Source of the DNA: an uncultured Psychroserpens sp.
GTDB taxonomy: Bacteria > Bacteroidota > Bacteroidia > Flavobacteriales > Flavobacteriaceae
Assembly: GCF_947500255.1 (NCBI RefSeq)
Contig: NZ_CANMRL010000001.1
Span: 1,488,001 to 1,552,000 of the forward strand
Reading direction: 5' to 3'
Length of the DNA: 64,000 nucleotides
The notes beneath the pieces were generated by a model. That model saw only the letters and a list, made by a program, of their open reading frames with translations. It was not told the origin of the DNA and made no database searches. Shown piece after piece: positions 1-8,421 of the stretch. Position 1 is the stretch's first letter. Each line of letters starts with the position of its first letter. A program made the translations under genes and the position numbers.

Positions 1-1304
1 ATTTTTTCGATATGTTCATTTTCAAAAAATGGACGTAACACTTCTATGAGTTCTTGAGCCTGTTCTTTTTCCTCCGGAAATGGGACATAAAATCCTTTAC
101 CTGCTTCCCATGAAAAGGCGATGCCAACCAGTTCTGCCGTTAAGGGATTAAGTCCGGTCGTTTCGGTATCGAAACATACAGAAGATTGATTTAATAAATT
201 ATTGACAAACAATTTGGTGGCCATTCCTGGAGCGATACTTTGATAAAAATGCGACGTGGTTTCAGCAGTCTTTCGTGTGTATTCTGAAACTGTTTCAGTG
301 GTATCAGCATCATCTCCACCAAACAATGAAAACTGTCCAGCACCAGCAGAAGATTTTGTTTTAGGAGTTGCTTTAGGCGCTTCTTTTTGAGCTGTTGTTT
401 CTGTTGGAGGAGCAGTGGCTTCCGCAGAAAATGTTTTTAGGAAATTATCGGTTAATCTTCTAAATTCTAGATTCTGAAATATCTCTTTTACTTTTTCAAT
501 ATCTGGATGATCGAGCTCAAAGTCCTTAGCGTTGAATTCTACTGGGACATCAAGCATAATAGTGGCTAGTTTCTTTGATAATAAACCCAATTCACCATTA
601 GCTTCCACTTTCTCCTTCATTTTGCCTTTGAGCTGATCTGTATTAGCGAGCAGCCCTTCCATACTACCAAACTGATTGATAAATTTCTTAGCCGTTTTTT
701 CACCAACACCAGGAAGTCCTGGAATATTATCGGAAGCGTCACCCATCATGCCTAGAAAATCGATGACTTGCATCGGACTCTCTACTTCAAATTTTTTCTG
801 AACTTCAGGAATGCCCCAAGTTTCATAACCACCTCCAAAAACAGGTCTGTACATAAAAATATTATCGGTAACCAATTGCGCAAAATCTTTGTCAGGAGTC
901 ACCATATATGTTTTATAACCTTCTTTTTCAGCTTGACGAGATAAGGTTCCAATCACATCATCGGCTTCATAACCTTCTTTAACCATAATTGGAATATGCA
1001 TGGCTTTAAGAATCTCGTAGATATATGGAACAGCCGTTTTAATCCCTTCAGGCGTTTCATCACGATTAGCCTTGTAGGCTTCATACATTTCCACACGGTC
1101 TGCACTTCCGCCTTTATCAAAACAAACGGCTAAATGGTCTGGTCGCTCTCGCTTTATGACATCAAGTAGTGAATTCATAAAACCCATGATGGCTGAAGTG
1201 TCTTCGCCTTTTGAATTGATTCTTGGGTTTTTTATAAACGCGTAATATCCACGGAAAATTAGTGCATAAGCATCAACTAGAAATAGTCGTTTTTGATCTG
1301 ACAT
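1..1304 (-). CDS. polA: DNA polymerase I, N-terminal part (cut by window edge)
   Basis: This is the first 434 codons of DNA polymerase I, which removes RNA primers and fills gaps in replication and repair. The ATG reads on the minus strand at 1304-1302 and begins MSDQKRLFLVDAYALI, the usual PolA opening. The first ~290 residues are the 5'-3' flap nuclease domain, with acidic metal-site runs and a helix-hairpin-helix SDNIPGLPGVGEKTA near residue 190. A Gln/Thr/Ala/Lys-rich linker (about 315-345) follows. The 3'-5' proofreading domain then starts with FDTETTG, so D379 and E381 are both present and proofreading is probably active, unlike in Taq-type enzymes. The polymerase domain lies beyond the window. 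It is divergent from the isoaspartyl peptidase gene across a 100-base gap. Confidence 0.95.
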   Translation of the reverse strand, partial: MSDQKRLFLVDAYALIFRGYYAFIKNPRINSKGEDTSAIMGFMNSLLDVIKRERPDHLAVCFDKGGSADRVEMYEAYKANRDETPEGIKTAVPYIYEILKAMHIPIMVKEGYEADDVIGTLSRQAEKEGYKTYMVTPDKDFAQLVTDNIFMYRPVFGGGYETWGIPEVQKKFEVESPMQVIDFLGMMGDASDNIPGLPGVGEKTAKKFINQFGSMEGLLANTDQLKGKMKEKVEANGELGLLSKKLATIMLDVPVEFNAKDFELDHPDIEKVKEIFQNLEFRRLTDNFLKTFSAEATAPPTETTAQKEAPKATPKTKSSAGAGQFSLFGGDDADTTETVSEYTRKTAETTSHFYQSIAPGMATKLFVNNLLNQSSVCFDTETTGLNPLTAELVGIAFSWEAGKGFYVPFPEEKEQAQELIEVLRPFFENEHIEK

Positions 1305-1357
1305 TGGTTTGTATTTTGAAGTTTATAAAGCTACAAAAACTTATGCGTTTATATGGA

Positions 1358-1378
1358 ACAAATTGAACTACAATTTGT
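1358..1378. repeat. 8-bp perfect inverted repeat in the polA/iaaA divergent gap
   Basis: ACAAATTG, five bases, then CAATTTGT. The repeat lies 26 bases before the isoaspartyl peptidase ATG and 54 bases from the polA start. It is AT-rich and has no following T-run, so it is not a terminator. It could be a regulator site, but chance is possible in such AT-rich DNA. Confidence 0.3.
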
Positions 1379-1404
1379 AATTTTCCGCAGTAAAAAATAA
1401 TACG

Positions 1405-2334
1405 ATGAAAAATTTCTCAATAGCCATTCATGGAGGCGCTGGAACTTTGGTAAAAGGACTCATGACTCAAGAACTGGAAGCACAATATAAAAAGGCTTTA
1501 CAAATCGCTCTAAATAAGGGTTATGACGTTTTAAATGAAGGAGGAACTGCTGTTGATGCTGTTGAGGTTGCTGTTAAATCCCTAGAGGACACTCCATTGT
1601 TTAATGCAGGAAAAGGGTCTGTGTTTACTGCAGAGGGGACGCATGAAATGGATGCGAGTATTATGGATGGAAAAACATTAAATGCTGGAGCAGTGTCTTT
1701 AGTTACTGGAATTAAAAACCCAGTATCATTAGCACGAGATGTTATGGATAAAAGTTACCACGTGTTTTTGGCAGGTGAAGGCGCTATGCAATTTGCCAAG
1801 CAGAATAATTATGATATTGAACCTCCTTCTTATTTTTATGATGAGGTACGTTATCAGCAATGGCAAGGCATTAAGGATAGTGAGAACTTTCAGTTAGATC
1901 ACAGTGTTAAAAAGGATGGGAAATTTGGAACAGTTGGCGCTGTGGCTTGCGATCAAAACGGAAATATTGCAGCTGCAACCTCTACTGGCGGTATGACTAA
2001 TAAAAAATGGGGACGGGTTGGTGATAGCCCTATGATTGGTGCTGGCAATTATGCAAATAACGAAACATGCGCTGTGTCGTGTACTGGAAGTGGTGAATTT
2101 TTTATTCGTGGAGTTGTAGCCTATGATGTGTCTTGCTTAATGGAACATAAAGACATGAGTTTAAAAGACGCATCGTCTGAAGTCATACACAAGCGTGTTT
2201 TTGATATTAAAGGTGATGGTGGTTTGATAGCTGTTGATTCTAAGGGTAATATTGCTATGCCTTTTAATACAGAAGGAATGTATCGTGCTAGTAAAACTTC
2301 AGAAGGAAAGGAAGTTATTGCTATTTACAAATAA
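1405..2334 (+). CDS. iaaA: isoaspartyl peptidase / plant-type L-asparaginase (Ntn hydrolase)
   Basis: This 309-residue protein hydrolyses beta-aspartyl dipeptides and probably also asparagine. It begins with the family hallmark SIAIHGGAG and carries the autocleavage site at GKFGTVGAVA, which makes Thr176 the N-terminal nucleophile of the beta subunit. The STGG segment just after it and the GDSPMIGAG segment are the usual substrate-pocket motifs. There is no signal peptide, so it acts in the cytoplasm. Cyanophycinase and cyanophycin synthetase lie 2.4-3.4 kb downstream. The likely role here is therefore the last step of cyanophycin breakdown, releasing Asp and Arg from beta-Asp-Arg. General isoaspartyl-protein turnover remains possible. 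Family assignment is firm; the pathway role is inferred from context. Confidence 0.93.
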   Translation: MKNFSIAIHGGAGTLVKGLMTQELEAQYKKALQIALNKGYDVLNEGGTAVDAVEVAVKSLEDTPLFNAGKGSVFTAEGTHEMDASIMDGKTLNAGAVSLVTGIKNPVSLARDVMDKSYHVFLAGEGAMQFAKQNNYDIEPPSYFYDEVRYQQWQGIKDSENFQLDHSVKKDGKFGTVGAVACDQNGNIAAATSTGGMTNKKWGRVGDSPMIGAGNYANNETCAVSCTGSGEFFIRGVVAYDVSCLMEHKDMSLKDASSEVIHKRVFDIKGDGGLIAVDSKGNIAMPFNTEGMYRASKTSEGKEVIAIYK

Positions 2335-2363
2335 TAGGCTCTTAAAGTCATCTAGAATTGCTT

Positions 2364-2403
2364 AATTTAGTTCGTGAGTTTTAAATAAAATACGAACTAA
2401 ATT
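2364..2403. repeat. 11-bp perfect inverted repeat before the AraC-type gene
   Basis: AATTTAGTTCG at 2364-2374 is matched by CGAACTAAATT at 2393-2403, with 18 bases between. It ends 7 bases before the ATG of the regulator gene and follows iaaA by 29 bases. There is no T-run, so it does not look like a terminator. It may be an operator for autoregulation or a hairpin that masks the translation start. Confidence 0.5.
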
Positions 2404-2410
2404 AGAATTA

Positions 2411-3541
2411 ATGCAGCTTGATATTTGGTCTATAGGAATCATTATAATTGTATTTCAGGGACTATTTCTATTTTCTATTTTAATGGCGTCTAAAGATAAA
2501 CGCCAAAAGCGTGGAAGTATTTATTTGATGCTGACCATCTTAGTTCTTATTTGGTTTTTGGTTGAATTTTTTACAATAAGAAACAAAATCGATATTGGAT
2601 TCAATCTATTTTATGGGACGCGTTACGGATCATGGTTTTTACTTGGGCCACTAACTTATTTTTATTTTAAATCCATAACCGATTCACAATGGAAATTTTC
2701 AAAATGGCATTGGCTTCACTTTTTACCATTTCTAATTTTTGTAATTATTATTCCCTTTATAGCTTACAAAGGTTTAAATGACCGACAAATAAATTATGGG
2801 ATGCTGTCGGTATTTGATCATCGTAAAAAAGTACTAACGACGTTTCAATGGATGTATTCGTTTGTTTTTATTCTACAGTTTGTTCATTTAGGAAGCTTTT
2901 TAATTAGAAATCTGAACATTGTTAAGACATATTCTAAAGGTTTAAAGGCCGAATATTCTAGTATTGATACTAAAACAAAATGGCTTAAATATTTCAATCT
3001 TGTTTTGCTTATCATCCTTACATTTTCAGCTGTTTTCTTGTACATCTTATTGGTTACAGATATATACAGAAGACATCTTGATTATATTTATGTGTTACCT
3101 ATTGGTGTACTTTTCTATTTCATCAGTTTTAAATTTATGCGTACCGAATGGAAGCATGTTGAACCTAATGATAAGTACTCAGGAAGCTCCTTAAATGCAG
3201 ATGAAATTCCAAAATATACAGTCAAGTTAGACCAGTTAATCACTAAAGAAAAGGTGTATTTAAATCCTGCCTTAAGATTAAACCACCTGGCAGAACGGTT
3301 ATCTATTAGTAAGCATCATTTATCTCAGATTATCAATCAGCATTACGGCATGTCGTTTTTTGATTTTATCAATGAGCATCGTATCAATGAAGCTAAAACA
3401 CTAATTTTAAATCACACAGAATATACGTTGCTAAAAGTTGCATTTGAATCTGGATTCAACAATAAAACATCTTTTGTAAATGCCTTCAAAAAATTTGAAA
3501 GTATGACACCTTCAAAATACAGGGATACTCTACGGTATTAA
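2411..3541 (+). CDS. membrane-anchored AraC-family transcriptional regulator
   Basis: The protein has 376 residues. The N-terminal ~245 residues hold about seven hydrophobic helices (for example around 6-25, 37-54, 100-120 and 190-215). The C-terminal ~100 residues are an AraC-type DNA-binding domain with two helix-turn-helix units, LNHLAERLSISKHHLSQI and LLKVAFESGFNNKTSF, ending MTPSKYRDT. Membrane sensor-AraC fusions of this layout are common in Flavobacteriia, and their ligands are mostly unknown. An 11-bp inverted repeat ends 7 bases before the start codon. The two YceI genes follow on the same strand after 94 bases and are the most obvious target, which is inference only. Confidence 0.88.
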   Translation: MQLDIWSIGIIIIVFQGLFLFSILMASKDKRQKRGSIYLMLTILVLIWFLVEFFTIRNKIDIGFNLFYGTRYGSWFLLGPLTYFYFKSITDSQWKFSKWHWLHFLPFLIFVIIIPFIAYKGLNDRQINYGMLSVFDHRKKVLTTFQWMYSFVFILQFVHLGSFLIRNLNIVKTYSKGLKAEYSSIDTKTKWLKYFNLVLLIILTFSAVFLYILLVTDIYRRHLDYIYVLPIGVLFYFISFKFMRTEWKHVEPNDKYSGSSLNADEIPKYTVKLDQLITKEKVYLNPALRLNHLAERLSISKHHLSQIINQHYGMSFFDFINEHRINEAKTLILNHTEYTLLKVAFESGFNNKTSFVNAFKKFESMTPSKYRDTLRY

Positions 3542-3605
3542 TTTTTTCTTAAAATAAAGCAACCTTTATAAAAGTTGTCGTGATTATGAGTCGATAATGC
3601 TACTA

Positions 3606-3632
3606 TTATAGTTTTAATTCTAAAACCTATAA
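3606..3632. repeat. imperfect inverted repeat before yceI-1
   Basis: TTATAGTTTTA, ATTC, TAAAACCTATAA: arms of 11 and 12 bases pair with one bulged base. The repeat ends 3 bases before the YceI start codon. It could be an operator or an mRNA hairpin over the start. It is very AT-rich, so support is weak. Confidence 0.3.
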
Positions 3633-3635
3633 TTT

Positions 3636-4217
3636 ATGAGAACTCTATTTACTTTTTTTACAATTTCACTTTTATGTATTTATGAATTAAATGCCCAAAC
3701 TTATAGTATTGACGAAGGTCATAGCACTGTGCAAGTTAATGTTGAACGATTTGGTGTTGTTGATGTGTCGGGCCGATTTAAAAAAGTTGAAGGCACAATT
3801 ACCTATGACAAAGAGAATAGTTCTAAAACAACTGCTCGTGCAACAATTGCTGTAGATAGCTATGATGCTAATAATGTTGGAGGAGAAAATGCCGTAAAAA
3901 GTAAAGCGTTTCTCGATGCCGAAACCTACCCAGAAATTTCCTTTAAGGGAACAAAAATAATATCAAAAAACAATAGTGATTATTTAGTTGGTGATCTCAC
4001 AATTCATGGGGTGACTAATTCAATTGAATTGCCTTTTACAATTAAAGGACCATTAGTTGATCTACCAACAGGAAAACAATCTATAGCCTTTAATGCTTCT
4101 ATAACCATCAACAGACAGGATTATGGAATTACATTTGACAGGAAGCTACCTAATGGTACTAGTCTTGTTAGTAACGATATAAAAATTACACTTATGATTC
4201 TAGCTATTGCTGAGTAG
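3636..4217 (+). CDS. secreted YceI-family protein (first of a tandem pair)
   Basis: The protein has 193 residues with a signal peptide (MRTLFTFFTISLLCIYELNA, cleavage before QTYSID). The rest is a YceI beta-barrel lipocalin-like fold: TYSIDEGHSTVQVNVERFG near the start, FLDAETYPEISFKG in the middle, and GDLTIHGVTNSIELPF later. Family members bind polyisoprenoid or amphiphilic ligands in the periplasm. Here the ligand is unknown. A second, diverged YceI gene begins one base after this stop codon, so the two are almost certainly co-transcribed and probably translationally coupled. The AraC-type gene immediately upstream may control them. Confidence 0.88.
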   Translation: MRTLFTFFTISLLCIYELNAQTYSIDEGHSTVQVNVERFGVVDVSGRFKKVEGTITYDKENSSKTTARATIAVDSYDANNVGGENAVKSKAFLDAETYPEISFKGTKIISKNNSDYLVGDLTIHGVTNSIELPFTIKGPLVDLPTGKQSIAFNASITINRQDYGITFDRKLPNGTSLVSNDIKITLMILAIAE

Positions 4218-4218
4218 T

Positions 4219-4740
4219 ATGAAAGCATTTAGCCTAGCCATTATTGTATCTACATTAATTGGACAACTATCTTTTGCTCAGACTAAAACATATAAAATTG
4301 ATTCCCAAAAAGCAAGGGTCGAATTCAAGGTGTCTCATCTAGGCGTTTTAACGGTAAATGGCGTTTTTACTGAATTTGATGGAGAGATAATTCGTAACAA
4401 TGGAAACGTATTCATGTTAAAAGGGAATGTATATGTTAAGAGTATTAATACCAATGAAAAAGCAAGAGATAAAATTTTGTTGAGTGAACCGTATCTTGAT
4501 GAAAAGACCTATCCAATACTACACTTTCAATCCAGTAATGTTGATAAGGCTTCAAAAATGATTGCCGGCGAATTGACGATTAAAAATGAAAAGAGAAGTA
4601 TTGAAATGCCCTATGAAATTTTGGATGATCAAATAGATATAACGACTAGAATTAGCAGGAAAGACTTTAATTTGGATTTTGGATCAATGAATGCTCTAAT
4701 TGGAGATTCTATTGAGATAGAGATTCATATTACGTTTTAA
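4219..4740 (+). CDS. secreted YceI-family protein (second of a tandem pair)
   Basis: The protein has 173 residues. The ATG at 4219 lies one base after the stop of the preceding YceI gene and gives a clean signal peptide (MKAFSLAIIVSTLIGQLSFA, cleavage before QTKTYK). A TTG at 4207 is in frame but would overlap the upstream gene and add only four residues, so it was not used. YceI features are TYKIDSQKARVEFKVSHLG, EPYLDEKTYPILHFQS and GELTIKNEKRSIEMPY. Its sequence is clearly different from its neighbour, so this is an old duplication or a heterologous pair. The stop is 5 bases from the convergent cyanophycinase gene, with no visible terminator between. Confidence 0.88.
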   Translation: MKAFSLAIIVSTLIGQLSFAQTKTYKIDSQKARVEFKVSHLGVLTVNGVFTEFDGEIIRNNGNVFMLKGNVYVKSINTNEKARDKILLSEPYLDEKTYPILHFQSSNVDKASKMIAGELTIKNEKRSIEMPYEILDDQIDITTRISRKDFNLDFGSMNALIGDSIEIEIHITF

Positions 4741-4744
4741 AAAA

Positions 4745-5608
4745 TTAGATAAAAGGCGCTTCAATAGGAAGAACAGTTACTTTTCTATTTTTAATATCGT
4801 ATTGATCACCATTTGAAAGCACGTGAACTGTGAGGTTGGCCATAGTCATTGGAGTGCCTTCTTGTAGTACTTTTTCATTGTTGTGCGTGAGTTGACTTCC
4901 GTCAAAAACGATAACCATTCCTGAACCAATAATAGTGCAATCGTTTCCATTTTTTATAATAAGACCTGTATCTTCTGCAAGCCCTAAACCAACTAAACTT
5001 GGAAATTTAGCAATAGCTTCACTTTGTCTTCCAAAACGTCCGCGTCTAATAAAATGTGTGTCGATGATCAAACTAGGAATCAAGCTCAAGCCTTTATACA
5101 TATTTACTGCGCCTTTTATAAACGCTTCAGAAGCGCTTCCACCTGCAATCATTTCTTTAGCCATGACCATTGCTCCTGCACTAGTTCCTGCTATTACGAA
5201 ACCTGTTTCGTTGATGTAACGATCCAAGAGAATATCATGAATAGCTGTACCTCCAATTTTATCGGTGATTTTAGATTGGTTCCCGCCAGAGAACATGATA
5301 CATTTAGCAGATGTAATAAGATCTATAGATTCTTGTTTTTCAGAATCCTCCTTACTTCTAATATCCAGAACACTTACGTTCTTACAACCCAAAGTTTTGA
5401 ACGCCGATAAATAATTGTCACCAACTTCTTGAGGAATACTTGAAGCCGTAGGAATAACTACGATATTGGCATCAATACCACCAGCTTCTTTAACGACATG
5501 GTATAAAATACCTTCGTCGATAAATTCTAGAGTATACATTTCGTTGTTTTCTAGACCTTTGTCTTCATTTCCTCCAATAGGAATAAGAGTTCCTTTTATC
5601 TTCTGCAT
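4745..5608 (-). CDS. cphB: cyanophycinase
   Basis: This 287-residue peptidase of family S51 cuts cyanophycin (multi-L-arginyl-poly-L-aspartate) into beta-Asp-Arg dipeptides. The start region is GTLIPIGGNEDK. The serine-nucleophile elbow is IAGTSAGAMVMA with Ser143, a GGNQ loop lies at 108-111, and the likely catalytic histidine is His185 in IIDTHFIRRGR, a motif typical of cyanophycinases. It has no signal peptide, so it is an intracellular enzyme. It is divergent from cphA across 97 bases, an arrangement that would allow opposite regulation of synthesis and breakdown. A TAnnTTTG element on the minus strand at 5645-5638 is a plausible promoter. Confidence 0.93.
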   Translation of the reverse strand: MQKIKGTLIPIGGNEDKGLENNEMYTLEFIDEGILYHVVKEAGGIDANIVVIPTASSIPQEVGDNYLSAFKTLGCKNVSVLDIRSKEDSEKQESIDLITSAKCIMFSGGNQSKITDKIGGTAIHDILLDRYINETGFVIAGTSAGAMVMAKEMIAGGSASEAFIKGAVNMYKGLSLIPSLIIDTHFIRRGRFGRQSEAIAKFPSLVGLGLAEDTGLIIKNGNDCTIIGSGMVIVFDGSQLTHNNEKVLQEGTPMTMANLTVHVLSNGDQYDIKNRKVTVLPIEAPFI

Positions 5609-5637
5609 AAAAATCTTCCTGTAGATTGAATATTGGG

Positions 5638-5645
5638 CAAAAATA
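5638..5645 (-). promoter_or_regulatory. -7 element of the cphB promoter
   Basis: On the minus strand this reads TATTTTTG, an exact match to the Bacteroidetes TAnnTTTG element, 30 bases before the cyanophycinase start. No clear TTG lies at the right distance upstream for the -33 element. Confidence 0.45.
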
Positions 5646-5705
5646 AACTAATTTTTTTATTGAAAAATGTTATATTTATAATCTTTCACTTAAAAAATCA
5701 ACCAA

Positions 5706-8345
5706 ATGGATATACGTAGTATAAATGCAATGCGAGGACCAAATTATTGGTCTATTAGACGACACAAATTAATTGTTATGGTTTTAGACCTTCAAGAAAT
5801 GGAGGAGTTACCATCTAATAAAGTTGATGGATTTTATGATCGTCTTAAAGCTATGTTTCCTGGTATGTATGAGCATCGTTGTTCTGTAGGTGAGCCTGGA
5901 GGATTTTTTCAACGTGTAGAAGAAGGAACCTGGATGGGACATATTATAGAACATATTGCCCTAGAAATACAAACGCTAGCAGGTATGGATGTTGGTTTTG
6001 GAAGAACAAGAGGTTATGGTGAAGAAGGTGTTTACAATGTTGTATTTGCCTATATGGAAGAATCAGTTGGTCGTTATGCAGCAAAAGCATCAGTAAGAAT
6101 ATGCGAAGCTTTGATAAGTGGTGAAGCCTATGACTTATCAGAAGACATTCAAGAAATGCGAGAATTACGAGAGGCAGATCGCTTAGGGCCTAGTACAGGA
6201 TCTATAGTTGAAGAAGCCGAGGCTCGAGGTATTCCATGGATTAGATTAAATAAATACTCATTATGTCAACTAGGATATGGCGCTAATCAAAAACGAATAC
6301 AGGCTACAGTAACTAGTGAAACTAGTAGTATTGGTGTTGAACTCGCTTGTGATAAAGAAGATACAAAGTACTTATTAGAACAAGCCGAAGTTGAAGTGCC
6401 TCGTGGTGATATTATTCGTCGCGAACGAAGTTTAGAAGAAGCTTGTCGTTATGTGGGTTACCCTTTAGTGATTAAACCAATTGATGGAAATCACGGACGT
6501 GGGATAACGGTCGATATTCAAAATTATGACGACGCATTAGTTGCGTTTAGACATGCAAAAGACAGTTCACGAAGTGGTGCTATTATTGTAGAGAAATTTA
6601 TTGTTGGTGAAGATTACAGATTGTTAGTTATAAATAATCAACTAGTTGCGGCAGCATTGCGCTCACCTGCTCATGTCGTAGGTGATGGAAAATCTACAGT
6701 TCAAGAATTGATTGATGAGGTTAATAAAGATCCGCGTCGTGGATATGGTCATGAAAAAGTATTAACACAAATTTCAGTTAATGAATTAACTAAAACAATT
6801 ATTAAGGATGCAGGTTATACTTTAGATTCTGTAATTGCTGATGGCGAAAAACTTGTTTTAAAAGACACCGCTAATTTAAGTACTGGAGGAACAGCAGAGG
6901 ATGTGACAGATATTGTCCATCCTGCAAACGTATCTATGGCTGAACGTATTTCCAAAATTATTGATCTGGATATTTGTGGAATTGATATTATGACTACAGA
7001 TATTTCTAAACCATTATCTGAAACTGGAGGGGCTGTTCTCGAAGTAAATGCTGGGCCAGGATTTAGAATGCACTTAGCACCAACAACTGGATTACCACGT
7101 AATGTGGCTGCACCAGTAATTGATAAATTATTTCCTCAGAAAGGAGATACAGGACGTATTCCTATTATTGCTACATCAGGAACCAACGGCAAAACTACCA
7201 CTACAAGACTCATTGCTCATATTGCAAAAATGAAAGGTTATAGAGTCGGTTATACAACTAGTGATGGTGTGTATATCCAGAACAGATTATTAATGACGGG
7301 AGATTGCACAGGACCTGCAAGTGCTGAGTTTGTGCTCAAAGATCCTACAGTCAACTTTGCTGTTTTAGAATGTGCAAGAGGCGGTTTATTGCGTGCAGGA
7401 TTAGGATTTAAAAAATGTGATGTTGCTGTAGTAACTAATGTAGCTGCAGATCATTTGGGGTTAAAAGGAATTCATACTATAGAACAATTAGCTAAAGTAA
7501 AAGCTGTAGTTCCAGAAACAGTATTACCAGACGGTTATGCTATATTAAATGCTGATGATGATTTGGTATATGATATGCGTCGTAATGTAGACTGTAATGT
7601 AGCGCTATTCTCAATGGATGAGAATAATCCTAGAGTAAAAGCATTACAACGCCTTAATGGGATTACAGCAGTATACGAAAATGGTTTTGTGACGATATGT
7701 AGGGGTGAATGGAAAATGCGCTTAATGAAAGCAGAGCATATTCCATTAACTTATGGAGGCAAAGCAAAATTTATGATTCAAAATGTACTTGGAGCTGTTC
7801 TTGCAGCTCATGTTCAAGGGATTAGTATTGAAGATATGAAAGCCGCATTAGAAACATTTATTCCTTCGGCTTCGCAAACACCAGGGCGTTTAAATCTATT
7901 TGAGTTTAATGATTTTACAATTCTTTTAGATTATGCACATAATCCTGCAGGTATGAGAGCGCTTCAAAAATTCACCGATGAATTAGAGGCTACCGTAAAG
8001 GTTGGAATCATTGCAGGAATTGGAGATAGACGTGTTGAGGATAATAATGAAATGGGAGCCATTGCAGCTGAAATGTTTGATGAAATTATTATTCGTCAAG
8101 ATAAGCGTTTGAGAGGAAAAACAGAAGAAGAACTCATCAATATGCTTAATGATGGTATCAAGATGAAAGATCCAAATAAGAAAACAACAATTATTCCTTC
8201 AGAAAAAGAAGCGATTACACATGCAGTAAAAAATGCAGTTAAAGGATCGCTGATTATATTGTGTAGTGATGTGATTCCTGATGCGTTAGAATTAGTAAAG
8301 CAATTTAAAGAGCAAGAGGCAAAAGGAGAATTAAACTTTGCTTAG
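5706..8345 (+). CDS. cphA: cyanophycin synthetase
   Basis: The 879-residue length is typical for CphA, the non-ribosomal enzyme that builds an aspartate backbone with arginine side chains using ATP. Domains in order are an N-terminal region (1-~160), an ATP-grasp domain (about 200-480) with PLVIKPIDGNHGRGI and LEVNAGPGFRMH, and a Mur-ligase-like domain whose P-loop is GTNGKTTTTR (Gly492-Lys496). The Mur-type C-terminal part contains LLDYAHNPAG and a DRR loop. Both active sites look intact. The gene is divergent from cyanophycinase and ends at a strong bidirectional terminator. The polymer would serve as a nitrogen or arginine store in the cytoplasm. Confidence 0.95.
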   Translation: MDIRSINAMRGPNYWSIRRHKLIVMVLDLQEMEELPSNKVDGFYDRLKAMFPGMYEHRCSVGEPGGFFQRVEEGTWMGHIIEHIALEIQTLAGMDVGFGRTRGYGEEGVYNVVFAYMEESVGRYAAKASVRICEALISGEAYDLSEDIQEMRELREADRLGPSTGSIVEEAEARGIPWIRLNKYSLCQLGYGANQKRIQATVTSETSSIGVELACDKEDTKYLLEQAEVEVPRGDIIRRERSLEEACRYVGYPLVIKPIDGNHGRGITVDIQNYDDALVAFRHAKDSSRSGAIIVEKFIVGEDYRLLVINNQLVAAALRSPAHVVGDGKSTVQELIDEVNKDPRRGYGHEKVLTQISVNELTKTIIKDAGYTLDSVIADGEKLVLKDTANLSTGGTAEDVTDIVHPANVSMAERISKIIDLDICGIDIMTTDISKPLSETGGAVLEVNAGPGFRMHLAPTTGLPRNVAAPVIDKLFPQKGDTGRIPIIATSGTNGKTTTTRLIAHIAKMKGYRVGYTTSDGVYIQNRLLMTGDCTGPASAEFVLKDPTVNFAVLECARGGLLRAGLGFKKCDVAVVTNVAADHLGLKGIHTIEQLAKVKAVVPETVLPDGYAILNADDDLVYDMRRNVDCNVALFSMDENNPRVKALQRLNGITAVYENGFVTICRGEWKMRLMKAEHIPLTYGGKAKFMIQNVLGAVLAAHVQGISIEDMKAALETFIPSASQTPGRLNLFEFNDFTILLDYAHNPAGMRALQKFTDELEATVKVGIIAGIGDRRVEDNNEMGAIAAEMFDEIIIRQDKRLRGKTEEELINMLNDGIKMKDPNKKTTIIPSEKEAITHAVKNAVKGSLIILCSDVIPDALELVKQFKEQEAKGELNFA

Positions 8346-8368
8346 AGTTTACTTTTAAATTGAGGTAT

Positions 8369-8401
8369 AAAAAAATCCGAAACATATGTTTCGGATTTTT
8401 T
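8369..8401. terminator. bidirectional intrinsic terminator after cphA
   Basis: TCCGAAAC, ATAT, GTTTCGGA forms a perfect 8-bp stem (8376-8395), flanked by seven A on the left and six T on the right. It works on paper in both directions, for cphA (+) and for the small gene at 8422-8694 (-). Confidence 0.9.
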
Positions 8402-8421
8402 GAATCTATTTTTAAAACTAA

